Below, piece after piece: positions 50,437-60,696 of a stretch of DNA of 64,000 nucleotides. A program made the position numbers and the translations under genes. This DNA comes from Camillea tinctor (lineage: Eukaryota > Ascomycota > Sordariomycetes > Xylariales > Xylariaceae). The notes below the pieces were generated by a model. The model did no database searches. It had not been told where the DNA came from and was given only the letters and a program-made list of their open reading frames with translations. Numbering within the stretch: position 1 is the stretch's first letter; each line of letters opens with the position of its first letter. The stretch spans positions 1 to 64,000 of the forward strand of contig MU394079.1 in assembly GCA_022578605.1 (NCBI GenBank). Direction: 5' to 3'.

Positions 50437-52389
50437 CTACCAGATCTCGTCCGAGTTCTTGACCATCTCCACGGTCGGGGTCTTGGGCTGGAGCTGCTTC
50501 ATGCGCTTGCGGTCGGCCTTGGTGACGAGCGAGGGCGTGATGGGGACCACGGGCGAGAAGGGCTGGTAGGGGGTGTACGGCACGGGGGCGCCGGTCCAGG
50601 GGGTGCGCAGGCCGGAGGGGGACAGCGGCCCCGGCGGCGCCCGCTCAAACGTCGTCTGCTTGGTGGCCTGGGCCGAGGGCGAGCTGAGCGCGGGCTCGTA
50701 CGCGCGCAGCGGCAGCGTGCCGCCCGTGCGCACCGCCGACGGCGCGTTCGTCCGCGAGAACGTCGAGCTCGCCTTGGGCGACGCCGGGAACGAGAACGTC
50801 GACCCGGGCTTGGGCGACGCCGGGAGCGACGGGAACCGGTTCACGCCCGGCTTGGGCGACGACGGCAGCCCCACGAGCGGCGCCGTCGATCGGTCCGATA
50901 CCGCGGAGATCGGGTCCGCTTCGCTGGTCGCGAGGGACTGCTGCCGCGAGTGCCCCAGCTGCCCCCCGATCCGCTCGTCGATGCTCTGCGTGCTCTCCGG
51001 CGAGACGTCGTCCGGGGGTGTCAGGGGCGCGGCCGGCCCCGGCTGTCTGCTGGCGTGCGCGTACGCTTGCTGGTCACCTGGGATCGGAGGCGGGGAGGCT
51101 GGGGCGTAGTGGCGTGGCGGAATCGTGTTCATCTCCTCGCCCTCTTGGCGCGGGAAAGTGCCCGACATGGGCGTCATGATGGGTGATGAAATGCTGATGC
51201 CTTTTATGTTTTTCTTGCGGGGTGATCGCAGGGCGGATAGGATAGAGGCTGTCCGAGACTGCCTCTCGGGCTCTGACCGAGAGAGTTCTAGGTTTGCGGG
51301 CTTGTTTTTGCCCTTCTTCAGGATGCTCTGCCTGGGTTGAGCGGACGTGGGAGTGTGCTTGGCGACTGGCGAAGGGGGGCGTTCTAGAGTCACGCCCGCC
51401 TCCTTAGCTGCCTCCTGCTCCATCACGTACTTGTACATCTCTTCTAACTGTTGTTGCGCCATCTCGCGATCTGCTGCGACCACTCTTTGGTCCACTAGCG
51501 GATTAATGCCAAGTGTGCTGGATGAGTGAGATGCCGGATAAATGTAAGGAGTTGGCCCCTTCTCGTTCGACGGAGTCGGAGGAGTTGGCCACGAAAAATT
51601 CTTTATAGGTGATCTGGGTGATCCAGGAGCAATCAGGTTGGGGTCGTGAGGAAACGGCACACCACCTTGACCTTGTAGTTGGTTTGCGAGAGCAAATTGG
51701 TAGGCGAACTGAGCGCTATAATCAATGTCTTCTTCTCCAGCAGTCAGGTGCTCGCGGCGTTTCTTTGCAAGAAGTAGCAGGAGCGCAGCAACGATAACGA
51801 GCGAAAGGGCGTAAGAGCCAACTAGGCCACCGATCTGGGCTGGAAGGTAAGCCGAATTTCGAAGGGCTTCGGCTGAGAATGCAGGACCGTCCTCAGGCGC
51901 CGGCGCTGGGTCGTAGTAGTTTGAATGGAGATCACTCGCGACGTCTCTTGGAGCTACAGAAGGAAAGGAAGAACAGAAAGGAGTGAATGCCAGAGAAGTC
52001 AGTACTCGGGCGAGGTTAAGGGAAAAGGGCGTGCTATAAACCCTGGGTTGCATTGTGCGTAACGCAGATCTTCATGATACATATATAATAGGCATATCTC
52101 AGTTCCTTATTAGTCGGACAGGCTGACCCATCAGTCGAAACACATAGTGATGGAAATTCGACTAGGTCAGACGCGGAATTGGGGAGACGCAAAGGTATAT
52201 AGCGGCTGGTGATGTTCGGCAGTGTGTCGAAGCCGACCCTCTCTAGACAATACCACAATACCGGACCCCATCTCGCCTTAGCGCTCCGGTGTGAACTGGC
52301 CTCTTACTTGTCGACTTTGGCCAGGCACCTGTGGCACATTGCATAATAGCCCCCAGAAGAAGCGCCCAGTCAGCGTGATAGATATCCAT
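50437..52389 (-). CDS. single-pass membrane protein with Pro/Ser-rich cytosolic tail
   Basis: Family not recognised by name. My model has three exons on the minus strand: 52389-52308, 52242-52042 and 51953-50437, 599 residues. The large ORF alone would start at 52053, but its first 33 codons look like an intron: branch-like CTGAC, a C/T tract and a TAG acceptor. Upstream exons join in phase (GTAAGA..TAG, 65 nt; GTTTAT..TAG, 88 nt). Exon 1 encodes a hydrophobic, signal-peptide-like start (MDIYHADWALLLGAIMQ). Exon 2 gives an extracellular segment with four Cys and N-glycosylation sequons (NIT, NAT). A transmembrane helix (SYALSLVIVAALLLLLAKKRR) lies at about residues 129-149. The rest is a disordered tail with a threefold ASPKPGSTF-like repeat and basic patches. 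Likely an ascomycete-specific surface or secretory-pathway protein; function unknown. The GTTTAT donor is weak. Confidence 0.75.
50752..50870 (-). repeat. threefold coding repeat (SPKPG-type)
   Basis: Imperfect tandem repeat of about 36-40 nt within the tail of the membrane protein, encoding LPSSPKPGVNRF, LPASPKPGSTFSF and PASPKASSTFS. Each unit offers Ser-Pro sites that could be kinase targets (inference). Confidence 0.75.
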
Positions 52390-53973
52390 ATTGCGTGGTA
52401 GCTTGTCTGCAGAGCGGGAGTTTGTGGGCTTGTCGCGATGCTGGTTGGACGAGATATTTGGGATGACAGGGGAGGTTAAGCGCCGAGGAAGACGACATCC
52501 CGAGCTGATTGGCGATCGACGCTCGCGTCCCCCAGCGGACCCCGCTCGATCTGTTCTTGTTCCCTTCTTCGCTTGCTTTCTTCACCTTGGGTAGGTATCC
52601 CGTACCGTGCCATACCTCTCCAACTCTCCCAGTCCCCTTCTTTCCCTTCCCCTCTCCTAAAGACCCAAAGGCATAAATAGATAAACAGCAGGTAATGTTA
52701 GTACTATAATAATTGATGTTATCCATTTCCTCCTACACTATGTAGGGTTTAGGGTATCCTCTAGTCTTACCAGCCATGCCAGCCACGCATTTACTATCAC
52801 GGCACGATGATACGCTTTACTTTCAAGAGACCCTTAAGATCACCGATAATAACCTCTTCTAGCTAACCCTCTTCTAGCCTTATCACACATTGTGTCGGTC
52901 AAACTCCAAGTGCTCTGAGAGTCAAATTGGATGTGACTCCGATATGGAAACCCTACACTATAGTATTTGAGTTTGATGAAGAGCAAAAGGTGTGTCTCTT
53001 GTTGGAGCTAGCTGTTTATGATCAACAACGATCAATGCAAGGAGAGGGGAAACAACTGAGATGGGATTCCGGATGACGGCAACAAATTGGGAGCATTAAA
53101 TGACTCCCGACGGACACTATGATTGGTCAACTGCCGGCGGCAACAGAGGGGCTGACAGGTGAACAATGAGATTAGATGCAGGGGGGGAAGGAGACAAAAT
53201 AGTAGCATGTACATGTGGTCCGTGCATTGCCTTACAAACTGACCTACCTATGCACTCCATTGAACTTATTAGTTTCGTATAAACTAACTACTTGAACTTA
53301 TATTGAAATTATGTAGGTTTCAATGTTGGTTCAATGTTTAACTCAAACATGCATGGAACATCTAAAGTTCGTATGCTAGGCATTGTACTCTAAACTGACC
53401 TACACTGTCAATATACCTGCGCAGGTCAGTATTATTTGTACATGCTTCTAATCCTCACATACTGGTGTACAGACTCAATTGTTTCTCTTGAAGTATATGT
53501 ATATATCTGCAATTGATATACACTTTGAATATTCTACTTGTAACACTAAAATGGGCTCAAACCAGAAAGTATCGGACAATTTATACAATTTCTAGATTGA
53601 TATAGGTTATCAGCGTACTTAGTAAGGGATCTTCCCCATAAGCTGATCAGGAAATGCACGCAGGCGTTAGTGGCCTACTAAAGAACTGCTAAGTTAAATG
53701 CGGTCACCTGACTGCGTGTTGTGCAATGGAAGTTCACTCCCTATAACCGTGTCCTAGCCCCACCTAAAGGCGCGTGAACTCAAGGATCAACCCTCTCTCT
53801 AGCACCTTTAATTAAGTAATACTTACCTAGGTTAAGTATTTTTAGTCTTATCAATGTTTATAATACCTTTCTACCTACATCACTATTCCGTCTTAGGAAG
53901 AAGCGTTCCTAGATCCAGCTATAATCAGTCTCCTTCATAAACTGTACTCCCACAACTCAGGAGCCCTCGCGTC
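52390..53973. other. divergent intergenic region
   Basis: About 1.6 kb between the membrane-protein gene (-) and the helicase gene (+), likely holding both promoters. A+T-rich from 53200 to 53900. No gene and no specific regulatory site recognised; open frames at 52370-52726 (-) and 52391-52594 (+) are chance frames. Confidence 0.5.
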
Positions 53974-56900
53974 ATGCCGAGTACGACCGCGGACGACATC
54001 TTCAAGTCTCTAAATCAAGCACAACGCCGTGCTGTTAGTTCAGAGGCACCTACTGTTGCTATATTAGCTGGGCCTGGAAGTGGAAAAACGCATACACTTA
54101 CTTCCCGTGTCGTTTGGCTCATCGACCATGTAGGCTTCAAACCGTGCGACGTTATTGTCGCAACCTTCACCGTGAAGGCGTCGAATGAGATGAAGACCCG
54201 CATTGGCCATGCCCTTGGTGACGGGCGAGAAAAGAAGATTATCTTGGGCACTTTTCACAGTATCGCCAGACGATACCTAGCTGCTTATGGGAAGTTGATC
54301 GGACTTGATCCCAAATTTGGCATTGCAGACGACTCCGACTCGCGTGGCGTCATCAAACGCATCTTGAAGAGGCTGGACACGCCCATCGACCCCCCGGTAG
54401 CTCGTGCTTGGATCAGCAAACGAAAGGCCAAAGGCACCTCAGACGAGCAAGTCGTGAAAGCCAAGAATGGCCAGGCTGTAGAGTCCAAAGCTCTGGAGCA
54501 ATGCTACCAAGAGTACCAGGAGCATCTCGAACGCTCGAACCTGCTTGACTACGATGATCTCCTAGTCCGTTGCGTCGAACTTCTTCGCAAGTTCCCGCAC
54601 TGTGTCTCGAATATTCAGACCGTCCTAATCGACGAATACCAAGACACCAATGGTGTCCAGTATGATCTCATGAAGCTGTTTGCCCAGAAGCACCGGAGGA
54701 TAACCATCGTCGGAGACCCGGATCAGAGTATTTACGGCTGGCGTTCGGCAGAAATAAGAAATCTCCACCGCCTGCTCCGTGACTTTCCGGGTACCGACGA
54801 GATATCTCTTGAGGAAAACTATAGATCCTCGAGCTCTATATTGACAGCATCTCTGAACGTCATCCAACAAGATGAGGATAGGTATAAGAAGGTGTTAAAG
54901 CCAGTACATGATAGGGGCTCTCGACCGGTTCTTCGTAAATTGAAAGGCCCCACACAGGAAGCTGAGTGGATTGTCTCCGAGATCAAACGGATGAGACTCT
55001 TGTCCGGCAATATGATCAACTTCGATGATGTTGCGATTTTGCTTCGATCTGCCTCTCTATCACGACACATAGAGTCTGTTCTTGGACGAGAGGGTATCTC
55101 TTACCGCATGGTTGGTATGTAGCGGTTGCCCTCTCATATTTGGCATTTGTATTGGTGATGCTCACATGACTGTTTTAGGTGGTTTCAAATTCTACGAAAG
55201 AGCCGAGATTAAGATCGTATTGGATTACATGCGAATAATCCACCAACCCGATAACAACGATGCCCTTGCACGTATTATTAACGTTCCAAAAAGGGGCATT
55301 GGAGAGACAACAATCAAGTCCCTTCTAGAGGAAGCTGAAAGAAACTCCATGAGTCTCTGGGACTTGCTCGACAAACATTGCCGGGGTGATCGCATAGCCA
55401 AAACAACTATACGCAAGAACATAGAGCAGAAAATCAGCGGGGAGCTGATACGGCTGATCGGTAGTCTACGAAGAAAGCTGCGCCCAAATGACGGAGCTCC
55501 TATCAACTTAGTCGATATCATCCAGCAGTTGCTTCGGGACCTACAGTTTGAAAAGTACCTAGAAGATACCTACGGCCCGGAATATGAGTCACGATGGGCA
55601 AATATTCAAGAATTCGTGAATCTTGCTGAAGAGTTCGCACGTCAGGGCCAGCTCGAAGAAGAGCCCCTCCCTGTCGTTGATAGTTTAGAACAAGCTCCAG
55701 ATAACGATGTCTTAGCGAAGTTTCTGGCAAACGTGACGCTGGCATCTGACAAGCAGACTGAAGATAAAGACCAAGAGGGGAAACGCCTTGTTACCGTTTC
55801 CACGATACATGCTGCGAAAGGCCTAGAATGGCCGGTAGTCTTCATACCTGCAGTCTACAAAGGATCTATACCACATATCCGATCTGATGATGACGATGAG
55901 GAACGTCGATTGCTTTATGTTGCGATGACCCGAGCCAAAGCGCTGCTCTACCTTAGTTGCCCACTCTACACCGGCAATAATGGTGGTAGTGGTGGCGCCG
56001 TGGCTCTTTCACCATTTGTGGAGGATCTCGCCTCAGGTTTTCTCCAACGTGGACCGTCGTTTGATCGGCCGGTAATGACACAGGTGGCTAAAATATTGAG
56101 GAGGAATCTGCCTCCAGATGATGTGATCTACAAGGGAATGCCTGCCATGACCGCCCCAGAAGATAACCTGTTCCCCATCGATCCCAACCATCCTCAGCAG
56201 TCTGCCACAGTCGATAGTGATAGAAATAACCAGCATGCCGGTCCCCGAAAGCGCCAGAAGCTCCAAAATGGACAAAAGGCCGTCCAGGTTGCTGAGGAGT
56301 CCGTCGAGGGCTGGGCCGCTCCGTATGCGACCACGATGGACAAAGCCAATTCGTTCACCATCCCATCAGGCTTCACAACAGCGGGTGCACACCTGGCCAC
56401 CGTCACTGCTGCCGCTGCTGCCGCCACCGCAGAAGCAAAGAGCGCTCCGGAAAGCAACCCTCCAGGCAACGCAAGAAGACCCCCACCTACTCGCCCCCCT
56501 GGGCAGAGGAATCTCCTCGGCTACGGGTACGGCGTGACCAACCACGACAAATCTAAGCAACGCGCCGACGAGCCTATGCCATCGTCCGCCCGGTCTTCTT
56601 CCACTACCCTCTCCAGCGCGCCCCCCTACGCTCGACCCTCTCTTCCTCCCCACCGCCGCCCAAACCACCCTACTCCTTTATCTTCCTCCTCTTCCACCGG
56701 TACCCCCAAACCCGCCATAGACCCCTCCCTCGCAGCACACAAACTCGGCGCTGCGCGTCTCCCCACGAAACCCATCCCTACCACCAGCAAGGATCCTACC
56801 CCCCCGATCCAGAAGCAGAAGCAATACGCGTGCTTCTCGAGCTCGCCACCACGTCCTACCGCGTCCCCGAAGAAGGAGGACAAATCGCCTCCCCCTCCGG

Positions 56901-57085
56901 AGGAAGACCGCACGCGGCCTGCTGCTAGCTTCCACGCCACGACGGTGGGTTGGAGAGCTGGTGGCGGACTAGTGGGAGGTGGGGGCGGAGGGGGTATTAA
57001 GAGGCCTGTGGGTTTGAGTCGCAATGGGATTGCCCCGCCGGCGAGGTTGAATAAACCGTACAAACTTACCGTGAAGAGACCGTGA
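53974..57085 (+). CDS. srs2: Srs2-type ATP-dependent DNA helicase (UvrD/Rep)
   Basis: Superfamily 1A 3'-5' helicase. Srs2 removes Rad51 from single-stranded DNA and limits unscheduled recombination in the nucleus. Exons 53974-55114 and 55179-57085 (intron GTATGT..TAG, 64 nt; a Gly codon is split, giving RMVGGFKFYERAEIK), 1015 residues. Motifs in order: Q motif NQAQRRAV (about 14-21), Walker A AGPGSGKT (32-39), motif II DEYQD (220-224), motif III GDPDQSIYGWR, motif IV-like LEENYRSS, motif V VSTIHAAKGLEWPVVF and motif VI EERRLLYVAMTRAK. All key residues are intact. From about residue 700 the tail is low-complexity, rich in Pro, Ala and Ser, ending NKPYKLTVKRP; yeast Srs2 carries PCNA/SUMO interaction sites in its tail but I cannot point to one here. 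Tail-to-tail with the deacetylase gene. Confidence 0.93.
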
Positions 57086-57612
57086 AGAGGTGGGGGGTTG
57101 TAGAGTTGGGTTGGTGGTTCAGGGGATGAAAGGGGATGTGGGTATATAGGTTGCGGGAGGAGGGGGAAAGGGGGAAAGGGGGGTTGAATGATGATTGTGA
57201 TGATAATGATACACTACGCGTCTAAGCAGGCAGGCGAGTAGGCAGATATATGAGTGTGTTTGGAGTTAAGGTTATAAGATGGTATATATTTATTAGCCCG
57301 ATGTAGACTCGATTAGCGCTTCGCAGTGGGCTTTTTCGATTAGGAAATAAACAAGAGTGAGCTCATGGGTTTCTTCTATTTTATTTTATTTTCTCTCTTG
57401 AATAACTATATAGGTTATCTATGTAATATGACCTCCCTCCCAAGGCAGTGATAATGACAATCGCAGATAACTATTGATTTGATATCCAATAAACCCGCTC
57501 CCACGATGGGCGATAACTCTCTAGCCGTTCAAGGCGCAATTTCGATGTATCTTCTGTCTTCTATCACCTACTAACCCCCATGCTCATCTGTCCCTTTTTC
57601 ATTCATACCTGT
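57086..57612. other. convergent intergenic region
   Basis: About 530 bp between two converging stop codons, holding both 3' UTRs. G-rich just after the helicase stop, then A+T-rich. No gene. Confidence 0.6.
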
Positions 57613-59068
57613 CTAGCGGGTAAAGACCCGCGTCCCGAACTTCCAGACCTCATCGATGACGAGCTCGCGCTCTAGCATGTGGCTGCTAGGGGGATTGTGT
57701 CTCTCCGATAGCACTATGAGGTCGGCGTCTGCGCCGTCGTCTAGACAGCCCTTGATGCCCTGCAGACCCAGCATGGCGGCCGGAGTGGACGTCACGGCTC
57801 TCAGGGCCTGCGGGATGCTGGTGCCCGACCAGTTGAGGAAGTTGTTCACGCACTCGATGAGCGTTATGGAACTATTTGGGTGGGAAAGTCAAGGTCAGTC
57901 AGTCAGTCAGTCATTTACTGCTTCCATTAGGAGAGAGAGAGAGAGAGAGAGCGAAAGGTAAAGGAAAGGGGACATGAGGGGACTGGAAGGCGACTTACCT
58001 TCCGGCAATCCGGTCCGAGCCCTCGAGGATAAGCTTCGATCCCCTCTTGATGATGTGGTTCGTGCAGTCACCGTTGGTCCACTGGTAGGCGCCGTCGGGC
58101 AGGCCGACGAGGTGCATCGCGTCGGTGACGAGGATGAAGCCATCCGGGTGGGCGTTGAAAGCGATCTTGATGGTGGTCGGGTGCAGATGCTCGCCGTCGG
58201 CGATGATGCCGAAGTAGGGGCGGGGAAGGCTCTCGGCGATGCCTAGGACGCCGAAGATGCCCGGGTTCCGGTGGTGCAGCGGCCGCATCGCGTTGAAGAG
58301 GTGCGTGATCATGGTCGCGCCCGCGCCTACCGCCCGCGACGCCTCCTCGTATGTCGCCTCCGAGTGCCCGATCGAGTAGATGATGCCGCGGCTTGTGATC
58401 TCCGGGATGAGTTTCGTCATCTGTCCGATCTCCGGCGCCGCGGTGATCATCTTGATGGGGATCGGGTGGTAGTGGTTGCTCTCGGGATTGATGTTGGCCG
58501 CGCCATAGCAGTCTTCTAGGTCTTCGAAGCTATGGGCCTGCCGGAGAACGTCTACATTGTGAACACCGTTCTTGGTCGGGCTCAGGAACGGACCCTCAAC
58601 ATGCGCGCCGAGGGACTCGGCTCCATCCTCCGCAACCTGCAGGTATCCAGACGGACCGAGATGGGGCAAGGCCCGCTTATAGATCTGGTCCAGTTGGCTG
58701 GTGATAGTGGGTATATACGATGTAACGCCCGTCTTCACCAACTGTTTATTTATCTCCCTGATCTTTTTGGCGTAGGCAGCCGGCTCTAGGAGGGTTGAGA
58801 AGTTGAAACCGAAAGCACCGTTCAGCTGGCATTCGATGAGACCAGGGGCTAATATACGACCACCGAGGTTGATAACCTCATCTGGGAGGACGAAGTCATC
58901 ATAGAAAGCAGACTGGCTCCGAATGACCTTGCCGGTGATGGAATTAACCCACAGATCTTCCTCGACCAGCGAGGCACCCTTCAAGATACGGCAGTTGGTG
59001 AACTTGGTGATGCCATTTCCACCGTTCTTCGGAGTCGACTTAGGGGACGAAGGCAGGGAGTGGGGCAT
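57613..59068 (-). CDS. nagA: N-acetylglucosamine-6-phosphate deacetylase
   Basis: Cytosolic amidohydrolase that converts GlcNAc-6-phosphate to glucosamine-6-phosphate plus acetate, second step of GlcNAc catabolism (called dac1 in several fungi). Exons 59068-57999 and 57871-57613, 442 residues, usual family length. The ATG at 59068 (MPHSLPSSP) is the first ATG of the frame. Visible motifs: the metal-binding Glu in GAHVEGPFLSPTKNG (Glu158), His in YSIGHSEATYEEA and in THLFNAMRPLHHR, and the catalytic Asp in FILVTDAMHLVGLPDG. The C-terminal part (NPAAMLGLQGIKG-type, then ADADLIVL) closes the barrel-associated beta domain. The 127-nt intron (GTAAGT..TAG) contains GA and GTCA microsatellites. Head-to-head with the GH3-GNAT gene. 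Confidence 0.95.
57894..57951. repeat. GTCA and GA microsatellites inside the deacetylase intron
   Basis: About four GTCA units followed by a GA run of about 11 units within the 127-nt intron. Both are transcribed; length changes would alter intron size only. Confidence 0.9.
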
Positions 59069-60696
59069 CTTCAAGAAGATAAGTGTGTAGATTGTAAGAT
59101 AGGGAGATATAGGGGGTGGGAGAAACTAGGTAAGGAGGGGGATGATGTTCTAGGTGGTTTGTACTGTGCTATGTTCCGTCGAGTTGTAGGACAATAGTCC
59201 CTTGGGCTAGTATTTTGGTCTCCATGGACAATACACAGAAAAGTAGGAAAGTTGCGCGGAGAGTCATATTTATTCAGCGTATGATATCACTATAGTAGGA
59301 CAGTTGTTGCCGAAGTTTGTCCTTCGGGGACTAGACCGGAGCGTTCGGGACCCCCTCGGATGTGGGAGGCGACGATAGTATCGCTAACAGGGCCGAGGCC
59401 GCGAGTTCTGATGCTCACAGTGCAGTTCTACGGTGGTGTGTGGTGCATGTATGGTAAGTGTGACAGTGACACTTCATATGCGTAGCCTTAGCTATCATGA
59501 CCGATGAGATGAGTCGATGGACCGATGCCTATCTCCTCCCCCTACGCCAACGAACGAACAAACAAGAGCAACCTGCCCCATGTGATCATGGTGGCAGACC
59601 GGACTGGCCAACAATGTTTTGGATTGAGATAAAAATTTGATAAGAGTGAGCCACCAGTCCTATGCTGCTTGTGTCATCTTAATGCTTCTTGAGTGGATAT
59701 CGTCGGAGTTGTGATCAAGTTTCTTGCCTCATACAGATATGTGACATTGAGGTAGTGACTGTGTGTGACAATCCATCCATCCATCCCCTATTTGTGTGTA
59801 TGTGTGTGTGAGTGAATCACATGTATTATGGTGATCGATACCTACTAGGAAGTTTTTTATTACATATGTACCTTGTATCGATGAGGCTACAAGTTATGGG
59901 AAGGTAGATCTTTGAAAAGGTAACGTTGCGAAGGCCTAGGTTATTATTATTATTTTTTTGGAGGGGATGGTGTAGGGTGGGAAGGATGCTAGTGTAAGTT
60001 GTCAGTGGAATGGAATGGTGATAACGCCAACGCCAGCGCCAGCGCCAATTAATTACTCCAGTGAACAGAATTACCAAGCCAAGGACCTCGGGGAAGGCTT
60101 TAAGAAAAAAAAAAGGAAGAAAAGAAAAGAAAAGAAAAAAAGAAAGAAAGAAAAGGAAAATAAAAGGGACGAATGCTAGACCAGCTGAAGATTCTAAACC
60201 CCCCACTTCTTTTCTCACGATATTTTGTCTCAAAAGAGTATAGTTGCTGTTCCACAACTATGTCTAGATGCTTCAACCAATCAAATAAGTTATTCAAGGC
60301 TCACTTCTCCAATTTGCAATAACTAACCCCCGACCTGTCCCCGACCCCATCCCTACTTGCATAGTCTGTGTTTAGCTTACATTATCTTATTCTAGTTTCC
60401 TAGTTCCTCACTTTCGTGCTTTCATCAGACACACGTATTGGGTCTTGATCGATTCCAGCCCATCCCACCGGCTCCGCATAACTTTCTCTTGTTTCATGGT
60501 TTCAAGTTCCTTTTTTTTTTTTTTTTTGATTGTTACACTCGCTTGCCAATTGATGAAGTCCCATCTGGAATCTGATCTGCCCTGCAATGCACATACTCTT
60601 CGGCCCGCCAGCCACAACGTGACACTCACTAGCTAGCTACATAGCATAGCATAGCATAGTATAGTCTGACTTTTTAAACTTTCTGGATATATCGCA
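59069..60696. promoter_or_regulatory. shared promoter region of the GlcNAc gene pair
   Basis: 1.6 kb between divergent start codons of the deacetylase (-) and GH3-GNAT (+) genes. It holds a (CATC)n tract near 59771-59786, an A/G-rich tract at 60101-60168, a 17-base T run (60511-60527) and four ATAGC-type units at about 60640-60665 just before the GH3 start. No gene. In Trichoderma the cluster is controlled by the factor RON1; I know of no site I can point to here, so co-regulation is inferred from layout. Confidence 0.45.
60511..60527 (+). repeat. T homopolymer in GH3-GNAT upstream region
   Basis: Seventeen consecutive T about 170 bp before the start codon. Poly(dT) tracts commonly exclude nucleosomes at fungal promoters; that role here is inference. 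Confidence 0.8.

Noticed and set aside
50573..51186. Plus-strand frames of 78-178 codons
   Set aside because: Antisense shadow of the G+C-rich, Pro/Ser-rich tail of the membrane-protein gene.
51954..52053. Start of the membrane protein at the ATG at 52053
   Set aside because: The stretch looks like an intron end (C/T tract, TAG) and upstream exons join in phase with a better N-terminus.
52741..52756. Telomere-like tttaggg element
   Set aside because: Single imperfect occurrence, not tandem.
59069..59074. Deacetylase start two codons further upstream
   Set aside because: That codon is TTG; the first ATG of the frame is at 59068.
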